Shown here: one piece after another, positions 46,201-54,132 of the stretch
Layout: each line of letters starts with the position of its first letter
Numbering within the stretch: the first letter of the stretch is position 1
Origin: Branchiostoma floridae
Lineage: Eukaryota; Chordata; Leptocardii; Amphioxiformes; Branchiostomatidae
DNA: 62,000 bases
Reading direction: 5' to 3'
Assembly: GCF_000003815.2 (NCBI RefSeq)
Contig: NC_049980.1
Coordinates: forward strand, 10,181,449-10,243,448
Translations under genes and position numbers: made by a program
The notes under the pieces: generated by a model
The model's database searches: none
Told to the model about the DNA's origin: nothing
Seen by the model: the letters and a program-made list of their open reading frames with translations, nothing else

Positions 46201-48360
46201 GTGCTTTGATCGCGGGCGCGCCTAGTGGACGTTCCATTCATCAGAAATATTTATTGACACGACAAAAGTACAGCGAGTCGACTTTTGTAAGGTCTAACAC
46301 ATGTAAACAACTACTTACAGTACAACTTAACACATATGGATATCTACAGGTATGAATAAGTCAACATATTGGGTCTAGCATGTCATTTACACTATTGGTT
46401 CTATGGTATAAGCATTTGTGGAAATATTTGCCTACTTGTACACAGTGAGGGTTATCGCCTCCCAGAATGTTCATCGGTACGTTGCGTCCGACAGCGCACG
46501 TTACTGAAGTTTGAATTTACTAATACCCCCGTCACATGTAGCTAAAATCGATCGGACGACCAGCCTGCGAAGAGGAATGACCCTGACGGGAAGAGGGGAA
46601 CTCTGCCATTTCTTCGTCGGCATCACGGTCATGCCTCCTCGTAATTTAGAGCTCGCAGACTTGTCGTCCGATCTATTTTAGCTACATGTGACGGGGGTAT
46701 TAAGGATACAAGTTAAAAATGAAATCTCTTTTGAAATGAGCGCGGTTTTGTTACGTTGTTATCGATTTGTTTGTGTCATCCGCGTAGACCTCCGGTGGCA
46801 CTGTGTTTGTAAATTGATTTGTCATTTTTTTTTTTTTTTGGTCATTTTTTTTTTTTTTTTTTGCGGGCCGAAGGGGGGGGCGCGCGCATGGCGCGCCTCC
46901 CCCTGGATCCGCCAGTGGGTACCGACACTGATAGTGGAGGATATGGAGCCAAACCATCGAAATCTTTTACACTGCATATGATAAGGAAACATGTTTGAGA
47001 GCAGGGTTACCAATTGGGCTCTAAACAACACCATCCAACCAACCTTTGTCATGAACTTGACGAGCCAGAATCTCCAGCCCGTTGGTTCCCTTACTGGAGG
47101 GGAAGCGTTCTGGGTCTGGCAAGGGTCGACCAAAGTCATCTAGGTGTGGAGCGCTCGCCGTGATGTTCCAGAACCAACCAGCATCCAGCACCAGGTGGTC
47201 ATAACCGTAATACAGCAGCTGGGATCTCTGGGCTGCTGCAATCTGAGAAGGACAACATGGATTTAGTAAGTTCAATTGCAGGTAACATTGCATGGCAGTC
47301 ACCATTGTTCTCCACTTATACAGTTCATGTGCTACTGAAAAAAGTACCAAGGAGATATTGCATCATGCAACTTTTGTTTAATCTACTAGTATGTTGAATA
47401 TTCTAAGTTTTTGTTTTGACAGCAATCCTATTTAAGTCATATGTACTCACAACACACCTGCACCTCAATATCACCTGAACCATATAACAACTTGGCACCT
47501 GCTGCTAAACACAGCTGTTATCACTGCAGCTCAGCATCACCTGAACCATACTATAAACATTTGTTGAACACACCTGTTACCACCTGCACCTGAACATCAT
47601 CTAATGTTATGCTGAGATGCAGATGATGACAGGTGTGTGTTCAACAGCAGGTGTGCTATAATATGGTTCAGGTGATAATGCAGATGATAACAGGTATGTG
47701 CAACAGCAGGTGTGCTATAATATGGTTCAGGTGATAATGCAGATGATAACAGGTATGTGCAACAGCAGGTGTGCTATAATATGGTTCAGGTGATAATGCA
47801 GATGGTAACAGGTATGTGCAACAGCAGGTGTGCTATAGTTTGGTTCAGGTGATGATGCAGATGATAACAGGTATGTGCAATAGCAGGTGTGCTATAGTTT
47901 GGTTCAGGTGATGATGCAGATGATAACAGGTATGTGCAATAGCAGGTGTGCTATAATATGGTTCAGGTGATGATGCAGATGGTATCAGGTGTGTGCAACA
48001 GCAGGTGTGCTATAGTGTGGTTCAGGTGATGATGCAGATGGTATCAGGTGTGTGCAACAGCAGGTGTGCTATAGTGTGGTTCAGGTGATGATGCAGATGG
48101 TATCAGGTGTGTGCAACAGCAGGTGTGCTATAATATGATTAGCAATAGCATGATGATGCAGATGATACCATGTGTGTGTGCAACAGCATTACAGACCCAA
48201 GATTTACAGTCCCTACCTGTAGCACTGATGATTCGTTCAGCATTGTGCTGTACCCGTCCATGCTGTCGTAGCTGTTCCATCCCCGGGGTGCCCAACCACA
48301 TGTACCGAGACAGCAGGTTGTCATCAGGAGTATAGCTAGACTTTGGCGGGAATCCTCCAT
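36915..48360 (-). CDS. Secreted alpha-galactosidase-like glycoside hydrolase (GH27/melibiase family), complete, six exons
   Basis: Predicted to hydrolyse terminal alpha-linked galactose or a related sugar after secretion or lysosomal delivery. Exons 48360-48217, 47242-47044, 40494-40093, 39458-39327, 38721-38533 and 37207-36915 join in consistent phase to give 452 residues ending at TAG. A signal peptide (about 1-22) precedes APRGWNSYDS, the N-terminal GH27 block. Next come YYGYDHLVLDAGWFW, GLEILARQVHDKGLKFGVWF, the nucleophile motif GVDFVKADCFYGG (D192) and MYRITADTWDSW (D250/D253, one likely the acid/base). An all-beta C-terminal tail follows. The WNSYD, KADC and DTWDSW forms resemble, from memory, a plant/invertebrate melibiase subgroup rather than human GLA/NAGA, so substrate is uncertain. 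The gene hosts a hAT transposon in intron 2 and a minisatellite in intron 1, both spliced out if the predicted junctions are used. Confidence 0.9.
38119..38515 (-). mobile_element. Two direct copies of a SINE-like dispersed repeat
   Basis: Copies at about 38119-38272 and 38370-38515 share AAGAGGGGCGAGTAGAACA, AAAGAAACAACATGC and GTCAGTTTGGCAGC. The first contains CCCGGGATCGAAC; its minus-strand form GTTCGATCCCGGG resembles a pol III B box, so the repeat is probably tRNA-derived and inserted in minus orientation. Confidence 0.6.
38533..38721 (-). CDS. Glycosidase exon 5: end of barrel
   Basis: A 189-bp exon, acceptor CCTACAG, donor GTGAGT, phase 1 in, 1 out. It encodes LTTVEQRTAMTLWCMARSPL and MFGGKLPTDD, which is the conserved GH27 segment in which the enzyme family has LWxxxxxPLxxGxDL. 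Confidence 0.9.
39327..39458 (-). CDS. Glycosidase exon 4: candidate acid/base Asp region
   Basis: A 132-bp exon, acceptor TTCCCACAG, donor GTGAGG, phase 1 in, 1 out. It encodes ADTWDSWTGASGIAKQF and GAGDTYPDLDLLPLGHLG. Asp in DTWD and the PDLDLLPLG segment occupy the positions of the GH27 acid/base loop. Confidence 0.9.
40093..40494 (-). CDS. Glycosidase exon 3: catalytic barrel with nucleophile Asp
   Basis: A 402-bp exon, acceptor TCTTGTAG, donor GTGAGG, phase 1 in, 1 out. It encodes GLKFGVWFLRGIPVQAV, CSWDNMNYGIN, FSSWGVDFVKADCFYGGE (nucleophile D192) and NGYADMYRIT. Confidence 0.92.
40500..41221 (-). other. Glycosidase intron 2, distal part flanking the hAT element
   Basis: Contains an inverted-repeat unit: TACAACACGGTGTATTCCG (40697) against CGGAATACACTGTGTTGTA near 40772-40790, and TTTATTTATGTCATACC (40791) against GGTATGACATAAAG near 41068. 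TACCTTTGCCAAGAAGGTTA at about 40523 resembles TACCTTCGCCAAGAAGATTA near 30194, a dispersed repeat. No coding sequence seen. Confidence 0.65.
41222..41229. repeat. Left target-site duplication of the hAT element
   Basis: TGGGTACC directly abuts the left terminal inverted repeat; the same 8 bases follow the right one at 46916-46923. Confidence 0.85.
41905..44934 (-). CDS. hAT transposase, 1009 residues, apparently intact, with repeat-rich N-terminus
   Basis: DDE-type DNA transposase of the TTF-zinc-finger/DUF4371/hAT-dimerisation class, often annotated in invertebrates as 52 kDa repressor of the inhibitor of protein kinase-like. Order: nuclear localisation signal PKKKRKR (3-9), PIP-box-like QASLYRFF (13-20), about 22 ten-residue repeats (26-245), TTF-type zinc-finger region (about 300-395, RFCQRKWLETYKFASYS, CLCCILF, DYH), then the RNase H-like core. 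Catalytic candidates are D515 (IMADEVTD), D580 (CFDGAGNMAG) and E948 (SAGVERSNSALRYIKNEYR), with the family HCxxH (HCASHDLNLAL) and ETRWVEKH between. The C-terminal dimerisation region ends at INPLSE. All three acidic residues are present and no frameshift is visible, so it could be functional. Alternative: a domesticated gene, but the intact TIRs and TSD argue for a transposon. Confidence 0.92.
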   Translation of the reverse strand: MAPKKKRKRTHDQASLYRFFGAASSASHAGPVSQPESRAGSVSQPESRAGSVSQPEPDAGSVSQPEPDAGPVFQPEPDAGPVSQPESRAGSVSQPEPDAGPVSQPESRAFSVSQSESRAGSVSQPEPDAGPVSQPESRAFSVSQSESRAGSVSQPEPDAGLVSQPEPDAGSVSQSEPDAGSVLQPEPDAGPVSQPESRAFSVSQSESRAGSVSQPEPDAGPVSQPEPDAGPVSQPESRAGSVSQPMPPSTRSTDLDISNFTNGRAANLDDATKFQLIQERLPPTGFKFPPTIFKDTRRKDGVTNRFCQRKWLETYKFASYSKAQDGLYCLCCILFPTTSPATGGQANRLVKQPYVRWPEAPTDLKKHGTCDYHKISEARMKAFVDTMMNPRRRIDLSMSSQSSERAEKNRAFLASVIKCLEVCGRQGFALRGHRDDSTAEPLANKGNFQALLQLRVEAGDVALKEHLDTCPRNATYISKTSQNQLLECMKKYILQTIVRDISNQPFGPLYGIMADEVTDVSNWEQLGLMVRYVKDNKPVERLLLFAQCDNITGRALCDSIVQDLNMLNLDPANCRAQCFDGAGNMAGVVNGCAANFQRVAARAPYFHCASHDLNLALCKACKVPDIHCMIETLKTLGIFFKYSPKRQRELEKAIKTVDEEREAAGLTALTKKKMKPMCETRWVEKHTCLEDFLELHEPLLDCLESIASEAGWDAKARTEAGGLLSQLNKPAFLCAFRSTLYVFGFTKSLSCNLQGSTMDVITAHGQVDRVLQEMRKVREKAEEEFQKVFQAACQMADKTGHKIEVPRRCRRQTLRSNVEADTPEAYFRRSVFIPFVDSMVEQLATRFRQLTVHACRALMLIPSDLHNMTEDHINQLHEYYEPDLPSPFSFHQELRLWKAQWKDTPVKLKPTSLPSTLSHPYSNPGVYPNVCAMLNILMLTPVTSAGVERSNSALRYIKNEYRSTMSEDRLNALILLFIHKDIPLDYSTIINMYAADHPRRMLFINPLSE
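44201..44859 (-). repeat. 30-bp tandem repeat inside the transposase ORF, about 22 units
   Basis: The units encode SVSQPESRAG, PVSQPEPDAG or SVSQSESRAG-type decapeptides. A three-unit order (PVSQPESRAF, SVSQSESRAG, SVSQPEPDAG) recurs three times, a higher-order 90-bp repeat. Because the period is a multiple of three, two other frames (one on each strand) are also open for more than 260 codons; these are by-products. Confidence 0.95.
44956..45590 (-). other. Predicted 5'-UTR intron of the transposase transcript
   Basis: On the minus strand a GTAAGT donor follows CTGATCAG (exon end 45591), and a strong acceptor (poly-T, then AATTTTCCAG) precedes exon start 44955, 21 bases before the ATG. The upstream exon would include the frame MLCGHLKTASMARTHMAHS (45802 to 45591), but splicing puts it out of frame with the transposase, so it would be leader or a short upstream frame. 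Confidence 0.5.
46523..46700. mobile_element. 178-bp TA-flanked MITE nested in the hAT element
   Basis: The ends ATACCCCCGTCACATGTAGC and the reverse complement at 46681-46700 continue as near-perfect arms through GATCGGACGAC / GTCGTCCGATC. TA flanks both ends (46521-46522, 46701-46702), consistent with Tc1/mariner-type insertion. No coding capacity. Confidence 0.8.
46916..46923. repeat. Right target-site duplication of the hAT element
   Basis: TGGGTACC abuts the right terminal inverted repeat, whose last T it shares, leaving the exact TSD length at 7 or 8 bp. Confidence 0.85.
47044..47242 (-). CDS. Glycosidase exon 2: barrel strands 1-2
   Basis: A 199-bp exon, acceptor CCTTCTCAG, donor GTTGGT (weak but GT), phase 0 in, 1 out. 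It encodes IAAAQRSQLLYYGYDHLVL, DAGWFW, DDFGRPLPDPERFPSS and NGLEILARQVHDKG. Confidence 0.88.
47245..48216 (-). other. Glycosidase intron 1
   Basis: Bounded by donor GTAGGG (exon 1) and acceptor CTTCTCAG (exon 2). More than half of it is the 59-bp minisatellite and its inverted partial copies. Confidence 0.85.
47449..48135. repeat. 59-bp minisatellite with an inverted-orientation arm
   Basis: From about 47611 to 48135, some nine direct units of 59 bp contain GGTTCAGGTGATGATGCAGA, AACAGGTATGTG and CAACAGCAGGTGTGCTATA. From about 47449 to 47595 the same unit appears reverse-complemented in two to three decayed copies (CACCTGAACCATA, CACACCTGTTACCA). The array is therefore head-to-head and could fold into a long hairpin. 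Confidence 0.9.
48217..48360 (-). CDS. Glycosidase exon 1: signal peptide and WNSYD block
   Basis: Encodes 48 residues starting MEDSRQSLAILLM, a hydrophobic signal core ending LGTCG, then WAPRGWNSYDSMDGYSTM. Donor GTAGGG, phase 0. ATG at 48360 is the first in this frame before the signal core; a TTG codon lies two codons upstream. Confidence 0.88.
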
Positions 48361-48940
48361 TGCCAATAGTACACTGGGTTCCGGAAAGCTAACCAGTATA
48401 GAAATGGGAAGGAAAGTAATAGTAAGATCTAGAAAGAAGTGGGGAAAACATTAAACAACAACTCGGATTTCAACAAATGTAAACGTGAAGTTGATGAACT
48501 ATTTTTAGAGTCACAAAATTTTGCAACTTGGCCTTGCCTTGCACGAGACATACATGGAAGAATTAAGAACCACAACAAGACTAAGATGTGATACCTTCCT
48601 TATTTTCTACTGGAAGTTAATGATTTGCTGCAGACACGTAAACATGACAAGGAAAAACAAATAAATTTGAAGCATGTGACAGGAACATCGACCGGGCGCA
48701 CTTTGACCTCGCTCTGCTGAGCAGCCGTTTTGCGGTTATGTTACCAAAATCGACCAAGGCCGTAAGAAGTACACTTAGGTAATATAATTTAAATATTGCA
48801 AAAGGTATTTCATCCATTCCTGATACAAATACAATAGGTAGGATAAAAATTTGGATGACTCTGTAAGCTGGAATTTTATTTGGTTTTACGCCGTGCCGTA
48901 ATTCGTGCGCGTTGTTGTCAAACATCAGCTGATCGGGAGT
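48361..48940. promoter_or_regulatory. Shared upstream region of the divergent glycosidase and MFSD2 genes
   Basis: Only 580 bp separate the two start codons, so both promoters must lie here or extend into the neighbour's leader. I see no TATA box or consensus factor site that I would name. The bidirectional role is inferred from the layout. Confidence 0.45.
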
Positions 48941-49009
48941 ATGGCGGGTGATCATGAGGAAGAGGAGTCTTTACTGGCCAGTTATTCAGCTCCGCCAGAC
49001 AGACCACAG
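48941..49009 (+). CDS. MFSD2: MFSD2-like exon 1: cytoplasmic N-terminus
   Basis: Encodes 23 residues, MAGDHEEEESLLASYSAPPD and RPQ, ending at GTAAGT in phase 0. An in-frame ATG upstream at 48905 exists but has weaker support. Confidence 0.8.
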
Positions 49010-51087
49010 GTAAGTACGGTTAGATTGTGTGTGTGTTTGTGTGTGGAGGGACAGGGATGCTTTGTTATGTGCATCTTGACTTCTGAACCGCGTGTCGCCG
49101 CGACTATTAAAAGTTAACTTTCGTAGTTTGAAAACTCACAATGTAATTTAGTGCAGTACCTGACAATCACGTGCACGTCCATATATAAACCTCAATACAT
49201 AATGACAGACCATTGTTAACGTTAGAACTCGTGAAGAGGCAGTGTCTATATTTTTTGTGGAAAGTTTTACACCTCTATTGATGAAGACGACTTGATTTTA
49301 AATAGTAGTACTAGTAAGCGGTAGATATTAAGTTTTAACTTTTTAACTTTTTAAAAGTAATTAACAACGTTATTGATTTTAAGAAGATATCATTTTGTCA
49401 CGTAATGCATAGTTTCAGAGGCCACATGTCTGTTCCTACAGGCTAATGGGACGTTTGGCCACCCCCAAAGACGGACCAAACATGGGAAACCCTTGTCTCT
49501 GGTCAGCAAGGTGTGCTTCGCCCTGGGAGGGATGCCGTATCAGATGACCAACAACGTTATCGGCTTTTTCATCTCCATCTTCCTTCTGGAGGTTGCACAG
49601 GTAAGGTATATATAGCTTTTCCACGTCCAACATGCCACCACGGAACTTTTACCCCACACCCCATGTATTAGACCCTGTTGCTCTAGGCTAGGCTTTATGT
49701 AGAATAAATTGATTATGCTCAGCATGAAATTGGAATTACTTATAAAAATTCTGTGAAAATGAAATGGCTGATCACACTGCACATGACAGGACTGCAAGCC
49801 CCATAAAAAGAAGGTCCATCATGACCTTGTTTTCACTTAAGTTAAGGTGAACCATTTACAGGTAACAGGTGGTTTTCCTACTACCTGCAACTATCCAGCA
49901 AACCAGGGGTTTTCACGGGTAATGACTTTTGATAGATACCTCTCTTTCTCCTGACAGATCCGGCCTGCATATGCATCGGTCATTTTGTTTGGAGGCAGAG
50001 CGTGGGACGCCATCACTGACCCGCTGGTGGGATTTCTGGTCAGTAAGACCAATACAAGATGGGGCAAGCTGCGGCCATGGTAGGTCATCAAGAAAGTAAC
50101 AGGAATCATTGAAATAAAGAGAGGCTAAAGGATATTGAGTTTTCTAATACAAATATAGCTTAGGCCATATATTATAATAATACTTCAAACTTCTAGATGG
50201 TATTTTTTGCTTCATATCTGAACATACAAGATAACTATATTTCAGACTCTTCCAAAATGGGCAGTTTTGTATGCACACTGAAATAACCCTAAAGTCCCAA
50301 AGTGCAAAGAATGCATCTGCGCGATTTTAGAGTGAGGTGATGTTGGGATTATATGACTTTGTATAGTCCATTTATTGGCAGAAGTAACTTAGGGATGGTC
50401 TCTTTGTGCAAAAGGTTGATTTTTTGGTACATTCTGCCTGGGCAAGGAAATGGAGTGTTATGCACACATTTGCTTGGAAATGTGCTTTCTAGTACATACC
50501 GTTAACTAGACATGAAAAAATAACTCTGCCTCTTTACAGGATAATTTTTTCGGCTCCATTTGGTGTGGCATCATACTTCTTCCTGTGGTACGTGCCAGCA
50601 GACTTCAGTGAGGAGGCTAGGCTGGGCTGGTACTTCCTCATGTACTGCCTGTTTGAAGCAGCACTCAGTGTAAGTCACTCAGCATTATCAGTCACTCATT
50701 ATCATTGGACTATCAATGCACAAAATGCACCAAACAAATGGATAAGGTTCCAATTGTGTACCTGGATGTCTAATCTTCATCTGCATGTCATACCCTTATT
50801 GTAGACTGGGTGTTATTGCTGTTTTCATGATATTTCCTTCAATGCTAAGAGGGAATAGTGTACGCAGTAATCTGTAGAATCATAGACAAGCTATAAAATC
50901 ATGCTATGGGTGAACAGAATGACACTTACTTTATAGCAATTATCAGTAAACAGCATTTATGTTCTAGCTATGAAGCATTTCTCTAATCAGTCTCCTTGTT
51001 GTCTTCAGTGCTTCCATGTGCCTTACACTGCCTTGACCATCTACCTCAGTGCTGACCCAAAGGAGCGGGACTCTGCCACAGCATACA
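48941..51087 (+). CDS. MFSD2: MFSD2-like sodium-dependent lysophosphatidylcholine symporter family protein, 5' exons only
   Basis: Major facilitator transporter of the MelB-related (GPH) group; in vertebrates MFSD2A moves lysophosphatidylcholine with sodium across the plasma membrane. Five coding exons (48941-49009, 49442-49600, 49958-50079, 50540-50669, 51009-51087) give 186 residues. An acidic N-terminus (GDHEEEESLLASYS) carries an EExxxLL-like sorting motif. TM1 follows CFALGGMPYQMTNNVIGF. TM2 holds LFGGRAWDAITDPLVGF with the paired Asp residues spaced four apart that coordinate sodium in MelB, then TRWGKLRPW, the family signature. TM3-4 follow (IIFSAPFGVASYFFLWYVP, YCLFEAAL), and the last exon encodes CFHVPYTALTIYLSADP and ERDSATAY. 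The next exon should start with two bases of an Arg codon; it was not found before 62000. MFSD2A versus MFSD2B cannot be told from this part. Confidence 0.9.
49442..49600 (+). CDS. MFSD2: MFSD2-like exon 2: TM1
   Basis: A 159-bp exon, acceptor TTCCTACAG, donor GTAAGG, phase 0 both sides. It encodes SLVSKVCFALGGMPYQMTNN and VIGFFISIFLLEVAQ. Confidence 0.92.
49958..50079 (+). CDS. MFSD2: MFSD2-like exon 3: TM2 and sodium-site Asp pair
   Basis: A 122-bp exon, acceptor CCTGACAG, donor GTAGGT, phase 0 in, 2 out. It encodes IRPAYASVILFGGRAWDAIT and DPLVGFLVSKTNTRWGKLRP. Confidence 0.92.
50540..50669 (+). CDS. MFSD2: MFSD2-like exon 4: TM3-4
   Basis: A 130-bp exon, acceptor CTTTACAG, donor GTAAGT, phase 2 in, 0 out. 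It encodes (W)IIFSAPFGVASYFFLW, YVPADFSEEA and GWYFLMYCLFEAALS. Confidence 0.92.
51009..51087 (+). CDS. MFSD2: MFSD2-like exon 5: ERDSATAY motif
   Basis: A 79-bp exon, acceptor TGTCTTCAG, donor GTAAGT, phase 0 in, 1 out. It encodes CFHVPYTALTIYLSADPKE then RDSATAY, the most conserved cytoplasmic loop of the family. Confidence 0.92.
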
Positions 51088-51387
51088 GTAAGTACATGCA
51101 AGAGTCTGTACCAAAAAGTTGCCATGCTAAACAGAATACTGCTGGGGAAAAAAAACTTTAGGTTTATGTGATAAAAATTCCAACTCAAAATTCTTTTTAA
51201 AACATGGGTTGAATGGAAAATTTCAAAATACAGGTAACGTTATATATATAAGGAAGGTATTTCAAAAATACAATTGTTGAACTATTGATTATCTTCAATG
51301 CAATGTTTCAATAATCATCAGGATATACATACAAACAATACTTAAGATCAAACTCATATCCTGGTAATACCTGTATATTTCCTCTGT

Positions 51388-51648
51388 AAAATTGCGAGCG
51401 TCCCCGCCCGTCCGGGACGCCCCGGACGGGCGTCCAGCCTCGTCCCGCGCGTCCCTACCGCGTCCAGCGCGTCCACGCGCGTCCCGACGCGTCCACAAAC
51501 TGACGCCTCGGACGGCGTCCCGTTCCCGCGCGTCCCGACGCGTCCACAAATTTACGCCTGGGACGGCGTCCGGCCGTCCCTCAAAGCATGGGACGCCTCC
51601 CCGTCCCTCCCAACCCGTCCGGTCTGGGCGCGGACGCCGCAATTAACA
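51388..51648. mobile_element. CGTCC-rich inverted-repeat element in MFSD2-like intron 5
   Basis: A sharply bounded, very GC-rich block built from CGTCC/GGACG words (GCGCGTCCCGACGCGTCCAC occurs twice about 60 bp apart). It starts AATTGCGAGCGTCC, and its other end, reverse-complemented, reads AATTGCGGCGTCC. The inverted ends in AT-rich surroundings suggest a MITE; no target duplication was identified. Confidence 0.6.
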
Positions 51649-54132
51649 GATTAATCTGCTGATAAGCCGTTCTCCTGCTGTTCTCCGAGTGGGCCGATAG
51701 CCAGCGCCCCCTGTCGGACCACGCTCCGCGCAATGTTCTCTATCAAACACAGACAGGCCGCGCGTGTGGATTCATGCCGGGCACCGCGGTCATCCGAAGT
51801 AACGCATATGCTGATTTAAACGATTTACGGAAAATCAACAAAACGCCAGCACACACGGTTAACCTGTAATCCATGAACAACATGAATATATGTGAAGTTT
51901 CCCCCCCAACCCTTCTAAATTTTGGGGGTGACTCCCAATGCCCCATAACTTTAAAATTTATCCATGAAGGCATGATTTTTTAAACGTTTCGCCGGGGGAC
52001 TCTCAGTCCCTGGATCAGCGAGGATCAGCACTTGAATAGCACACGCGCATCAATCACACTCACGGCGCAGTGTACGCCGCCCAAGTATTATCACCTTACT
52101 GCTAACTGATAGCGCGTGTTACTGTGCTAGAGGTGTAGAAATTTTGTTGTTTTATGGACCCTGTGACGCACTCTATAAATGACCCACGTGGTCCGGTAGC
52201 TCGCACGTTATTTTGGACCCGGCCCGCGCAGTGAAGCGATTCATATGTAAACAAACATCACTCCCCATTTTTCAACCTCCTCCTTGCCTGGGCAGACTTC
52301 GCGGGATGACTTTTGCACATGAAAATTGCTCTTCAAATTATGCCCCCCCCCCCCCCCCCGTGTACACTATTTGATATGCACTAGATTTCCGACGGTTTCT
52401 AGCGAGGACCAATCAGATGACTGCTAGCAGGTCACTGACCGCCGTCGACAATTAGCCAATGGCAGCCTAGTTACGGGCTAATTGCACCTCTTGTAGCCAT
52501 CTAGTTTCATGTAAATGTCCTACACTCAACCCAAGCGCATTTGAGTTGCTGTTTTGAGTTCTTCCGTACGTCTAGATCGATCAGCTTGAATATAGTTAAC
52601 TTTGAAAGTTGGATGATCAAAAAGCGGAGGGACTGTAGAGATGAAGTTTTACACTTTCAATGGTGCTGCACTCGCGCTAATGGAGCGGTCGCTACGCGCC
52701 CGTTGCGACAACTGTGGAACGTCGAACTATGTTTGTGTCAAGAAGCTACAGAAGCCTCCACAACGTGTAAAAATTGTGACGAGGAAGTGACTTGGGTTAG
52801 CCCTAAGAATGGACACAGATAAATGATCAATGTGATTTTATTGAATTATTGAATTTAGTAGAATTAAAAGTACAGTAGGCCCTTCTCTTCCGCCATAAGC
52901 CACAGGTACTTTTGTGATGAGCCGGCTGTATGGCCTCGTTATAAAGAGGTCACCAATAAGTTAGTATTAGCACTTGTATTGTTATAATCAAATGTACTGT
53001 ATCCATATTTCCTAAGAAGTTGTATACTTACCTATGTTGAGCCAGTAGATGTACTAAATAGTACACGGTCATAATATGGCATGCTATCATGCATGCATTT
53101 TGCAATGATGTGTGTAAAGTTTTGGGCTAATGTAACATGTGTCACATTTTACATTGTTGTTATTTCTGTAAAATATATAGTAAAAACAGCACGTAGTTCT
53201 ACAACTCACAACTTATACTAGTATTACCAGTATTTAAAGGGACCAGCTCACAAAAAAAAACTGCAAACTAAAGAAATCCCTAGAAAGATGTCCTTTGTAA
53301 TGTATTGACGGTATTTAACAGCTAGTAATCGACGGACAATAGGTGTAAAACATTCCTCCCTGACCCTCGCGTGCCACCGGTCTGGTGTTAATTGGTTACT
53401 CTGCATTTGAAAGAACCTGCTTCATGGGCGTTGACCTCGCTAGAAATTTACTGAATAACATTTAGAGCTAGCCCCCCCCCCCCCTGCACCATGGAAACTG
53501 CAAAAAGCGTACAACTTCAGAAAATGTAAAAACAAAAAAAAAACAAAAAGTGTGGCAATGAAAAAGCATTGCCATGGCGACGGTAATATTGTTTGACTTT
53601 TTTTGTAACGTATTGTATTGTATCTTGATAGAGATGATTGCTGAATTGTATGCTTGGTAAGTCATGATGATGTTCCGGACTGTATGTGCTAGTGTAGTAG
53701 TGTCGCGATACGTTGGCTTAATGTGCTGTGAAGTATGGTGTTGATACACAAGTTAAGTATTATCATTAAGAAATATCAATACAATTAAACGACGTTAAAA
53801 TTAGAAAGATTATTTCAAACATGCTACATGTTACATTGATATTTTGCAGTAATCTGCGCCTGGCCAGTTAAGTGTTGGGTTTCGCGTACTATCCATTTTA
53901 TGGCAGCGGTTCCAAGGAATCAAGGCATGTGGCCAATGCTGCAATGTTGATGTAGGTATATGAATAAGCCATTCTATAACATCTGCTCAAAGATCAAGAG
54001 CTAAACGACCTTCTGTGGCATACAGGGAGATAGAAAGATACAACCAAGTTACGGTAGGTTGGTACTTGCTGGTAAAAACTTCTCGGTTCAGTTGAAATAC
54101 GGGTCAAAGATATGTGCGTTTCGTGGATCTTT

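Larger units (their letters stand above)
41230..46916 (-). mobile_element. Complete hAT-superfamily DNA transposon in glycosidase intron 2
   Basis: The left end ACTGGCGGATCCAG (41230) and right end CTGGATCCGCCAGT (to 46916) are perfect inverted repeats. Both are flanked by TGGGTACC (41222-41229 and 46916-46923; the first T overlaps the terminal base, so 7-8 bp), the TSD size expected of hAT. It encodes one uninterrupted transposase in the same orientation as the host gene. Subterminal sequences are G-rich with a hairpin (CGAGAGGGGGGG against CCCCCCTCTCG near 41269-41293) on the left and T- then G-rich on the right. A 178-bp MITE is nested at 46523-46700. Intact ends, TSD and ORF suggest recent insertion. 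Confidence 0.9.
49010..51008 (+). other. MFSD2-like introns 1-4
   Basis: These introns occupy 49010-49441, 49601-49957, 50080-50539 and 50670-51008. All have GT/AG ends; no repeat or embedded gene was seen. Confidence 0.85.

Noticed and set aside
52641-52790. 49-codon frame with CDNCGTSNYVCVKK, considered as a small zinc-binding protein
   Set aside because: Only one CxxC pair, no homologue recognised, and two overlapping frames are equally open.
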